Assembly: GCA_043747595.1 (NCBI GenBank)
Contig: JAYTOX010000074.1
Span: forward strand, 1 to 26,239
Direction of reading: 5' to 3'
Length of the DNA stretch: 26,239 nucleotides
Source: JADKIH01 sp043747595
GTDB taxonomy: Bacteria; Bacteroidota; Bacteroidia; AKYH767-A; 2013-40CM-41-45
Positions 17,080 to 23,461 of this stretch are shown here, in pieces. The position numbers were made by a program, and so were the translations under genes. Position 1 is the stretch's first letter, and each line of letters opens with the position of its first letter. The notes under the pieces were generated by a model. It was not told the origin of the DNA. It made no database searches and worked only from the letters and a program-made list of their open reading frames with translations.

Positions 17080-18162
17080 ATGGATACTTTAAAAACTTTT
17101 ATTTCCATTTTAAAAAATCAATTGGAAAGATCGAAAGATTCTATTTTGATTTGTAATTCAGATTGTGAAATTGTTTACGTCAATGAATCTTTTTTAGCAA
17201 GTTCCGAAAGCGCTAGAAATGAATTCGGGGAAAAAATTTATTTTGATCAAAAAACAGTAAAGAAGATTGTAAAAGAACTTTCACAAAATAATTTTATTCA
17301 AGTTTCATTAAAAATAAAAATTGGAACAGGGGAGATTGTTGGTAATTTTTACGCTTTCGAAATAAATACGAAAGGCCATAGAACAGGAATAGTGTTTATG
17401 GCACCTTACAATCAAAACAATACAAATATTTTAAAGAAAAATTTATTTCAGTTTAGTATTTTAAAGGCAATGAATTCAAGAAATGATGCCGTTTATTATA
17501 TTACAGAAATAGCAACAGGAAAAAATATTTATCTCAGTGAATCTATTCAAAATATATTTGGGTTCAATCCTTTGGATTTTCAAATTGGTGGTTGGATTTA
17601 CTTTTTTTCGCATGTACATCCGGAAGATTTAGAGAATTTAATTGCACGACATTCCGATTGGGTGATTATGAAAAACAAATTAGGTCTTTTATATGAGCAT
17701 GTAGAATCATTTAATTTTTTTCGAATGAAGAATGCCAATGGAGTATATTTGCCTGTAGAAACCGAATCAAATGTTTTGGAAAGAGATGCCTTCGGAAAAG
17801 TTCACTTGATATTTGGATCGTTCAGATTAGTAGATGAAAAAACAGTTGAGTTAAACTCAGTGAATAAGCAAGACTCTCCCGTTAAAATTATTAATGGGAA
17901 ATCGTATGTAGAAATTGACTATTTAAAAACGTTAAAAGAATTTAATACATCATTAATTTTTAAGAAAAAATTTGCAGAATTAACACCGCGAGAATTCGAA
18001 ACGTTGGAATTGATTATTGATGAAAACAGTTCGGAAGAAATAGCAAGCAAATTAAATATCAGTATCCATACTGTCAATCTTCATCGAAAAATGATTATGA
18101 AAAAATTAGGCGCAAAAAATATCGCCTCATTGATGAAAATATATTATACCAACAAACAATAA
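17080..18162 (+). CDS. PAS-LuxR transcriptional regulator, second of a tandem pair
   Basis: From the ATG at 17080 the product is 360 aa; a TTG three codons upstream overlaps the preceding stop and is less likely. Architecture repeats the first gene: PAS-like N-terminus (SILICNSDCEIVYVNESFL), a second PAS (FGFNPLDFQIGGWIYFFSHVHPED ... RMKNANGVYLPVETESNVLERDAFGK; shown with a gap) and a C-terminal LuxR helix-turn-helix (LTPREFETLELI, SSEEIASKLNIS, IHTVNLHRKMIMKKL). The DNA-recognition helices differ from the first protein (SIHTVNLHRK versus KITTVNTYRK), so the two may bind related but distinct sites or form heterodimers. Cotranscription with the first gene is almost certain given 5-bp spacing. 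Confidence 0.85.
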   Translation: MDTLKTFISILKNQLERSKDSILICNSDCEIVYVNESFLASSESARNEFGEKIYFDQKTVKKIVKELSQNNFIQVSLKIKIGTGEIVGNFYAFEINTKGHRTGIVFMAPYNQNNTNILKKNLFQFSILKAMNSRNDAVYYITEIATGKNIYLSESIQNIFGFNPLDFQIGGWIYFFSHVHPEDLENLIARHSDWVIMKNKLGLLYEHVESFNFFRMKNANGVYLPVETESNVLERDAFGKVHLIFGSFRLVDEKTVELNSVNKQDSPVKIINGKSYVEIDYLKTLKEFNTSLIFKKKFAELTPREFETLELIIDENSSEEIASKLNISIHTVNLHRKMIMKKLGAKNIASLMKIYYTNKQ

Positions 18163-18267
18163 ACGGCTCCTTTATCAAGCATTTCATGTCATTTTAGTGC
18201 AATCTTTTACTAACATGCCGATAATCCATCAAAAATGCCGCTCTTTTACCTTAAAAATTAGGTGAAA

Positions 18268-18281
18268 TACTACTAGTAGTA
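18268..18281. promoter_or_regulatory. Perfect 14-bp palindrome, candidate LuxR/NarL-type operator
   Basis: TACTACTAGTAGTA is a perfect palindrome. Each half, TACTACT, matches the NarL heptamer TACYYMT at 6 of 7 positions. An overlapping dyad, AAATAC-N12-GTATTT (18265-18288), shares the site. It lies 106 bp after the second LuxR gene and about 38 bp upstream (centre to centre) of a CATATTTG sequence, near the -42 position where activators of this fold often bind. Confidence 0.45.
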
Positions 18282-18308
18282 GGTATTTTAAAAAATGAAA
18301 GATAGGCT

Positions 18309-18316
18309 CATATTTG
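18309..18316 (+). promoter_or_regulatory. Weak -7 box downstream of the palindrome
   Basis: CATATTTG matches TAnnTTTG with one mismatch (first base). No TTG is present 17-23 bp upstream, which fits a promoter that needs an activator bound at the palindrome, but also fits there being no promoter here. Confidence 0.3.
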
Positions 18317-18319
18317 CTT

Positions 18320-18399
18320 AGCTTTTCAATCTAGTTCAATTTTTCTCTAACCCTTTTTTTAAGGAAAACCCTGGGGACGCAGCCTCAGGGTTTTTATTT
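18320..18399 (+). ncRNA. Possible short terminated RNA (about 75-80 nt)
   Basis: If transcription begins at the weak box at 18309-18316, it would start near 18320 and stop at the strong hairpin ending at 18394, giving an RNA of about 75-80 nt with no useful reading frame. It matches no RNA family I recognise. The alternative is that this is only the 3' untranslated end of the PAS-LuxR transcript. Confidence 0.25.
18365..18399 (+). terminator. Intrinsic terminator after the PAS-LuxR pair
   Basis: AAAACCCTGGGG (18365-18376) pairs with CCTCAGGGTTTT (18383-18394) through 12 bp including one G-U pair, with a six-base loop ACGCAG, followed by TATTTGG. It stands about 200 bp after the second LuxR stop. 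The 412-bp gap from 18163 to 18574 otherwise contains the 14-bp palindrome and, upstream of the next gene, no convincing -33/-7 pair; a small CGTTT-ACC-AAACG hairpin lies near 18500. Confidence 0.75.
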
Positions 18400-18574
18400 G
18401 GTCTAATTTCAGCTTTTTTTTGACTTTCACCTGGTTAGGAAAGATTCTGTACCCTTTCACTCACCCACAAAGAGTTTACCATTCATCAAGCAAAAGCAAT
18501 CGTTTACCAAACGGAATTGTAACCGAGAGCCCTGGGCCATACATTAGTAAAACGAAACAGCAAATAACTTTTTT

Positions 18575-18889
18575 ATGACAACGCTTGAAATACAAGATTA
18601 CATTCATGTTTATAGCATGTTCTCTTTCAAAGATGGAAGAAAAGAATCAGGAATTGTAATCAACAAATATAATCTTGAAAAAGCAGAAGTAGAATATTTC
18701 TTTATATCACAAGTTGATATGAATTCATATAAGAATGCATTCGACAGATATGATAAAGAAACATGTAAACGATTAGCCCAACTTATAACGCTTGATGAAT
18801 TAACTAGTATTCGCCCGGTTTCATTAGCAGATTACAAAATTATTATGCAATTGTTGACTGAAAGAAATCAACGGTTGAGTTTTCAATAG
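18575..18889 (+). CDS. Hypothetical protein, 104 aa
   Basis: I do not recognise this family. The 104-aa product has no signal peptide or membrane helix. Residues 10-45 (IHVYSMFSFKDGRKESGIVINKYNLEKAEVEYFFI) alternate hydrophobic and charged residues around a DGR turn, resembling a small beta-barrel of the Sm/SH3 type; the rest looks helical (shown motif: DRYDKETCKRLAQLI). Base composition and codon use resemble the neighbours, and the frame begins with ATG and ends before a strong terminator, which supports a real gene. It is separate from the LuxR pair by a terminator and faces lutB. Any role, including a link to the regulators, is unknown. Confidence 0.7.
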   Translation: MTTLEIQDYIHVYSMFSFKDGRKESGIVINKYNLEKAEVEYFFISQVDMNSYKNAFDRYDKETCKRLAQLITLDELTSIRPVSLADYKIIMQLLTERNQRLSFQ

Positions 18890-18921
18890 GCGCCCAGAGC
18901 TTATTTATTGATACATGAAAT

Positions 18922-18955
18922 AAAAAAGTCCATACCGAAAGGAATGGACTTTTTT
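18922..18955. terminator. Bidirectional terminator between the 104-aa gene and lutB
   Basis: AAAAAAGTCCAT (18922-18933) and ATGGACTTTTTT (18944-18955) form a 12-bp stem topped by an A-A mismatch and CC-GAAA-GG, a stable tetraloop. A-tracts on the left and T-tracts on the right allow it to act in both directions, for the plus-strand gene ending at 18889 and the minus-strand gene ending at 18996. Confidence 0.9.
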
Positions 18956-18995
18956 ATTTTACACTAGTTGCTTACTAATATTTTATTTTCTCTGA

Positions 18996-20369
18996 TCAGT
19001 GTCTAGACTTCCACATTTCATTAAACGATTTTGGAGAAATTTCAGGAAGCTCTCTTCGCTCACCCCATTTAGTACGGAAGAAATTTCTTAGCATAAAATT
19101 TTTAATTCTAGATCCTCCTGCATTCATGAGGCTACGATTCAGCATTCCTTTTTTCCAGATATTGAAAATAAATTTCTCACTGAACGGATTTAGATTTTGC
19201 TCAACAGCATCACGTCGATTGTATAATAATAGTTTATGCAAATCAATTTTTACCGGACACACTTCGGTACATTTTCCACACAAAGAAGAAGCATAACTTA
19301 AGTGTTTAAACTCTTCCATTCCTTGAAGGTGAGGTGTAATTACAGAACCGATAGGGCCGCTGTAGGTTGAACCATAAGAATGACCCCCTACTCCTTTATA
19401 AATTGGGCAACCATTTAAGCATGCTCCACATCGAATACACGATAATGCTTGTCGCTGTTCTTGCTGAGCCAAAAGATTTGTACGTCCGTTATCCAATAAG
19501 ATTACATACATTTCTTCCGGACCATCTAACTCTCCATCTTGTCGTGGTCCCGATGAAATAGAATTATACACTGTAATATTTTGCCCTGTACCATGTGTGG
19601 CAAGTAGTGGCCAGAATAAATCGAGATCGGTAAGTGAAGGAATAATTTTTTCAATTCCGGCAATTGCAACTTGAACGCGTGGAAAAGAAATAGACATTAA
19701 CGCATTGCCTTCATTTTCTGTAACACAAACAGATCCACTGTCGGCAATTAAAAAATTTGCACCTGTGATGCCCACATCAGCACGCTGATATTTTTCACGC
19801 AACTTCTCCCTTACAAAAGCGGTAATCTCTTTTGGAGTACTCGATAAAGGAAGATTGTATTTTTCATTAAATGTTTTTGCCACATCTTCTTTTGAAAGAT
19901 GCATGGCAGGAGTTACAATATGGTACGGTGGTTCATCGCGAAGCTGAACAATAAATTCTCCAAGATCTGTTTCGAGCGATTCTATTCCTTCTGCAGTTAA
20001 TGCAGCATTTACATGAATCTCTTCGGTTGTCATCGACTTTGCTTTAACAACTGTTTTGGCATTCACGCTTTTCATAATGCGCATTAACTCGGTGATGGCT
20101 TCATTGGCATCTTGCGCCCAAATAACTTTGCCTCCGCGTTTTGCAAAATTAGTTTCAAACTCTACAAGGTATTTGTCGAGATTTTCTGTTACTCTCCATT
20201 TTAAAGTAGATGCGCGTTGACGAGCCAATTCAAAGTCGTCGTATTGAAGTTTACCATCGACAACTTTTTTATCATACTGAGAAATATTGAAAGCCAATTT
20301 TCGGCGATGTTCACTATTGAAGACTTTGTCTTCGGCATCAAGTAAAAATTGGTCAGAGTGAAGCGACAT
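18996..20369 (-). CDS. lutB: LutB-like iron-sulfur protein (lactate utilisation protein B)
   Basis: LutB-type proteins are cytoplasmic 4Fe-4S proteins that, with LutA and LutC, oxidise L-lactate to pyruvate. The 457-aa length fits. The N-terminal LUD domain spans about 70-300 (ITGANFLIADSGSVCVTENEGN, with the AD(S/T)G motif). Two ferredoxin-like cluster motifs follow: C311xxC314xxC317xxxC321P and C364xxC367xxxC371P. The C-terminal extension after 390 matches the family. LutA and LutC are not adjacent in this window, so partners must be encoded elsewhere or the protein works in another electron-transfer reaction. The ATG lies 7 bp after a TAATTTCG sequence, hinting at a leaderless transcript. 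Symbol given on family similarity. Confidence 0.85.
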   Translation of the reverse strand: MSLHSDQFLLDAEDKVFNSEHRRKLAFNISQYDKKVVDGKLQYDDFELARQRASTLKWRVTENLDKYLVEFETNFAKRGGKVIWAQDANEAITELMRIMKSVNAKTVVKAKSMTTEEIHVNAALTAEGIESLETDLGEFIVQLRDEPPYHIVTPAMHLSKEDVAKTFNEKYNLPLSSTPKEITAFVREKLREKYQRADVGITGANFLIADSGSVCVTENEGNALMSISFPRVQVAIAGIEKIIPSLTDLDLFWPLLATHGTGQNITVYNSISSGPRQDGELDGPEEMYVILLDNGRTNLLAQQEQRQALSCIRCGACLNGCPIYKGVGGHSYGSTYSGPIGSVITPHLQGMEEFKHLSYASSLCGKCTEVCPVKIDLHKLLLYNRRDAVEQNLNPFSEKFIFNIWKKGMLNRSLMNAGGSRIKNFMLRNFFRTKWGERRELPEISPKSFNEMWKSRH

Positions 20370-20497
20370 ATTAAGGCGAAATTACACAATAGAATGGGAA
20401 TATTGAAAGGAAAATTAAGCTCAAATACTCGAGTTAATAATCAGTAGAAACACCAAATGAGAGGTAAATTAAAAGCAACGACTCTTTCAATAGCCTG

Positions 20498-20534
20498 ATT
20501 TCTAAAGTTATAATGCCGGAATTACTTTAGAAAT
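20498..20534. promoter_or_regulatory. Inverted repeat upstream of lutB
   Basis: ATTTCTAAAGT (20498-20508) and ACTTTAGAAAT (20524-20534) are perfect 11-bp arms around a 15-bp spacer, in the 223-bp gap between lysA and lutB. There is no T-run after it in the lysA direction, so it does not look like an intrinsic terminator. It may be an operator for lutB, whose ATG is about 130 bp away, or an RNA stem at the end of the lysA transcript. Confidence 0.45.
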
Positions 20535-20592
20535 ATTCATCCCTTTTTAAATCATCAACTACCTGCTTGATCGATTTCTGAGATCTTGCTCT

Positions 20593-21822
20593 TTAAGAAA
20601 GTTCAATTTGCGTTCTTAAGAGATCATCAATCGTTTCGCGACGGCGAATTAATCGAGCAACATTATCTTCAATCAACACTTCAGCAGGTCGCAATCGTGA
20701 GTTATAATTATTGCTCATAGAAAAACCATAAGCGCCGCTATTTAAAATCGCAAGAACATCTCCTTCTCTCACTTCCGCTAATTTTCTGTCCCACCCAAAA
20801 GTATCTGTCTCGCAAATGTATCCAACAACAGTATAAATTCTTTGCTTACCCATCGGATTGCTTAGGTTTACAATATGATGATACGCATCGTAAAACATAG
20901 GACGAATAAGATGATTTTGTCCGGAGTCGACACCAGCGAAAACGGTTGACATCGTTTGTTTAACGGTGTTAACAGTAACTAATAAAACACCGGCTTCGCT
21001 CACTAAAAATTTACCTGGCTCAAACCAAAGCTCTAGTTCTTTTCCATATTCATTAGTAAATTTATTAAAAATGGCAGTGAAATCATTTCCCAATTCTTCT
21101 ATGTCAGTGGTGTAGTCGCCTTCTTTATAAGCTACTTTAAATCCACTTCCGAAATCAATGAATTCTAAATTGGGAAATAATTTTGTTTCTTCAAATAACA
21201 ATTCAGCAACACGAAGAAAAATAGAACTGTCTAAAATTTCGGAACCGGTATGAATGTGCAATCCATTCACACGAATTTTACATGTCGCAATTATGCGATG
21301 AACATGTCGCAACTGATGAATAGAAATTCCAAATTTAGAATCGATGTGACCGGTTTGAATGTGTAAGTTTCCTCCGGCAGCAATGTGAGGATTAAGTCGA
21401 ATGCAACATGGAACCTTATCTTCGTATTCGTGACCAAATTGCTCGAGCATAGAAATGTTATCGATATTGATTACAAGACCGAGTTCAACGCCTTTTTTAA
21501 TTTCCTCGAATGAAACACCATTGGGAGTAAATAAAATATCGTCCGGAGAAAATCCGGCACGAATACCAATGAGTGCTTCTTCAATTGACACTACATCAAG
21601 TCCTGCACCTAACTTTCGAACATGTTTTAATATTTCAAGATTAGTAAGTGCTTTGCAAGCATATTTAATCTTCAAATTTACATTCTTAAACGCCTTGGTT
21701 AATCGGCTGTATTGGCGTTTAATTGTTGAAGCATCGTATACATAAAGGGGGCTACCATATTTCTTAGTCAGTTCAACTAAGTCGGTGTTTTTTAAAACCG
21801 GATAATTTTCTTCGAAGTTCAT
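20593..21822 (-). CDS. lysA: Diaminopimelate decarboxylase
   Basis: LysA removes CO2 from meso-diaminopimelate to give L-lysine, using pyridoxal phosphate. The 409-aa length is normal. The PLP lysine is K57 in KYACKALTN; GLHIHTGSEI (187-196) with H191, FGSGFKV (224-230) and EPGKFLVSEAG (268-278) bind the cofactor phosphate and substrate; ICETDTFG (336-343) carries the catalytic cysteine C337 from the partner subunit; NSGAYGFSMSNNYNSR completes the site. The gene stands alone: 223 bp to lutB and 160 bp to DUF2480. A 10-bp palindrome TACAGCTGTA lies about 55 bp upstream but I cannot assign it. Confidence 0.95.
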   Translation of the reverse strand: MNFEENYPVLKNTDLVELTKKYGSPLYVYDASTIKRQYSRLTKAFKNVNLKIKYACKALTNLEILKHVRKLGAGLDVVSIEEALIGIRAGFSPDDILFTPNGVSFEEIKKGVELGLVINIDNISMLEQFGHEYEDKVPCCIRLNPHIAAGGNLHIQTGHIDSKFGISIHQLRHVHRIIATCKIRVNGLHIHTGSEILDSSIFLRVAELLFEETKLFPNLEFIDFGSGFKVAYKEGDYTTDIEELGNDFTAIFNKFTNEYGKELELWFEPGKFLVSEAGVLLVTVNTVKQTMSTVFAGVDSGQNHLIRPMFYDAYHHIVNLSNPMGKQRIYTVVGYICETDTFGWDRKLAEVREGDVLAILNSGAYGFSMSNNYNSRLRPAEVLIEDNVARLIRRRETIDDLLRTQIELS

Positions 21823-21982
21823 GTTGTGAAGATAATATTACAATTGAATATTTCTGAATATTTTTTTAAATACCTACAGCTGTATTAAATGACATAGCAA
21901 TACTCAATCATAACCAAGATCGCTATTTAAACGATCGACTGTGATTTTGCTAAATGTATATCGGAAAATTTAAGAGGAGAGA

Positions 21983-22504
21983 TTACTTTAAAACAGACGT
22001 TGCTGATTTTTTATAGATAGGAACAGTACTACATGGCTCACCGAACATGATACTTTTTACATGGGGGCGAAGTTTAGCTGTTAATGCTGCATAAGTAAAA
22101 ACGGGAATGTCTTTGTTAGAGCAGCCTTTAATAACAACTCTTTGATCGATGAAAGGAGAAATATCGAGATTAGAAATAATTTCTTCAAAAATTTCTTCTT
22201 CTAATCGTTTCAAGTCGCCGAAAATTATTTTTTTAGCAAACGGTTCTAGGTGTGAAAACAACAACATAAAAGCCCACGCCGGAACAATAGCATCGGCAGA
22301 ACAGATTACAGCTACATATTTATTGGCGTAAAAAGACCAATCGTGCGATTTCAAATTATCTCGAAAATCTTTTTCTTTCAAAATCAATTCTTGAAACAAC
22401 CATGGTTTCAGGTCGAAGAGCACACGCTCTTGCTCCGGAAAATAATCTTCCAGATTGAGAGTAATAAGTCCGCTGCTCGCGACTTTGTTAACGATAGGTT
22501 CCAT
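21983..22504 (-). CDS. DUF2480 family protein
   Basis: This 173-aa protein matches the Bacteroidota-specific DUF2480 family: opening IVNKVASSGLITLNLEDYFPE (within 4-24), SHDWSFYANKYVAVICSADAIVP, HLEPFAKKIIFGD, VVIKGCSNKDIPVFTY, and the ending SIMFGEPCSTVPIYK. No signal peptide or long hydrophobic helix is seen. Three conserved cysteines (in CSADA, KGCS and EPCS) could bind metal or an Fe-S cluster, but that is only suggested by their spacing and by the neighbouring suf genes. Members typically lie next to sufE and DUF59 genes, as here. It is separated from the DUF59 gene by 183 bp of repeat-rich sequence. Function is unknown. Confidence 0.85.
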   Translation of the reverse strand: MEPIVNKVASSGLITLNLEDYFPEQERVLFDLKPWLFQELILKEKDFRDNLKSHDWSFYANKYVAVICSADAIVPAWAFMLLFSHLEPFAKKIIFGDLKRLEEEIFEEIISNLDISPFIDQRVVIKGCSNKDIPVFTYAALTAKLRPHVKSIMFGEPCSTVPIYKKSATSVLK

Positions 22505-22522
22505 TTTTTAAAATCGAGAAGT

Positions 22523-22620
22523 GTGAATCGTTATTTGTGAATCGTAGTTGGTAATTTGTGAATTGTAATTTGTGAATCGTTATTTGAGAATCGTAGTTGG
22601 TAATTTGAGAATTGTAATTT
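22523..22620 (+). repeat. Two tandem 49-bp units built of 7-bp words
   Basis: Units 22523-22571 and 22572-22620 are identical except for two T-to-A changes (GTG to GAG). Each is seven heptamers, a 14 + 21 + 14 pattern, with words GTGAATC, GTTATTT, GTAGTTG, GTAATTT and GTGAATT. Less regular words continue to about 22634. The same word type makes up the repeats at 75-110 and 1453-1488. On the other side, 22667-22686 holds related words in the opposite direction (AATTCTC, 12-mer ATTCTCAATTAT), so the whole 183-bp gap could fold as an imperfect hairpin. No gene lies in this gap. Confidence 0.85.
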
Positions 22621-22687
22621 GTAGATGATAATTTATTTAATGTTTATTTTTAATCAAAAATTATTAATTTATAATTCTCAATTATTC

Positions 22688-23038
22688 TCACCACATTCCT
22701 AATTCGAGTTTTGCTTCTTCGCTCATCATATCTTTCTCCCATGGGGGATCGAAAGTAATCTCTACTTTTGCATTGTTGACATCAGGCATTGCCTTTAATT
22801 TATTTTCCACATCAACCGGAAGAGTTTCGGCAACCGGACAAGCAGGAGAAGTCAATGTCATTTTAATATAAAGGTCGTTGCCTTCTTCTTCCTTTATTTC
22901 GTAGATCAAACCCAATTCGTAAATATCGACAGGGATCTCCGGGTCGTAACATGTTTTCAACGTTTCGATCACACGCTCACGAAGCGATTTAACAGGATGT
23001 TGTCCCTGTGAAATTGACGGTGTAGTATTTTCTGTCAT
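22688..23038 (-). CDS. sufT: DUF59/MIP18 protein of the SUF operon, SufT-like
   Basis: This 116-aa protein of the MIP18/DUF59 family assists maturation or delivery of Fe-S clusters in the cytoplasm. The family motif DPEIPVDIYELGLIYEI lies at 32-48, and the reactive cysteine C67 sits in TSPACPVAETLP. An N-terminal tail of about 18 residues precedes the domain. The start overlaps the sufE stop (ATGA at 23035-23038), so translation is coupled to sufE. SufT proteins are known to act late in cluster assembly; the specific client proteins are not visible from sequence. Paralogues such as PaaD are excluded by context. Confidence 0.9.
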   Translation of the reverse strand: MTENTTPSISQGQHPVKSLRERVIETLKTCYDPEIPVDIYELGLIYEIKEEEGNDLYIKMTLTSPACPVAETLPVDVENKLKAMPDVNNAKVEITFDPPWEKDMMSEEAKLELGMW

Positions 23039-23460
23039 ACCGATTCTTTCGATGTCATTGCTAATGCGTATAATTTCATTTGCTTTATCATTGCTGCCAA
23101 ACCATTCGATCGTGTTACAGCAATATGTTCACGAAGTCCGATGGCATCAATAAAAGGTAAATCTGTTTTCAATATTTCAGTAGCCGGTTGCCCGCTCAAC
23201 ACATTTATCAAAAGAGCAATTTCTCCTTTTACAAAAGTTGAATCACTGTCAGCTTCAAAAATAATTTTTCCATCACGGGTAAATGCATGAAGCCATACCG
23301 AACTTTGACAACCTTTTATTTTATTCTCATCAATTTTATATTGATCGTCGAGTGTAGCAAGCTTTTGACCAATCTCGATGATGTACTGATATTTATCGGC
23401 CCATTCATCGAATAGTTCAAAATCTTCAACAATCGATTTTTCTATTTCTTCAATTTTCAT
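23035..23460 (-). CDS. sufE: Sulfur acceptor protein for cysteine desulfurase
   Basis: SufE takes persulfide sulfur from SufS and passes it to the SufBCD scaffold. The 141-aa length is typical. The acceptor cysteine is C51 in IKGCQSSVWLHAF (48-60), the conserved loop that reaches into the SufS active site. Further family matches are ALLINVLSGQPATEIL and GLREHIAVTRSNGLAAMI. The gene starts 1 bp after the sufS stop and overlaps the DUF59 gene by 4 bp. All this supports cotranslation in one operon. Nothing unusual is seen. Confidence 0.95.
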   Translation of the reverse strand: MKIEEIEKSIVEDFELFDEWADKYQYIIEIGQKLATLDDQYKIDENKIKGCQSSVWLHAFTRDGKIIFEADSDSTFVKGEIALLINVLSGQPATEILKTDLPFIDAIGLREHIAVTRSNGLAAMIKQMKLYALAMTSKESV

Positions 23461-23461
23461 T

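Noticed and set aside
21871..21884. TACAGCTGTA palindrome (21875-21884) upstream of lysA, with a TACC start resembling the dyad at 18268.
   Set aside because: Ten-base palindromes are common by chance at this base composition, and the similarity to the other dyad is limited to TA-rich ends.
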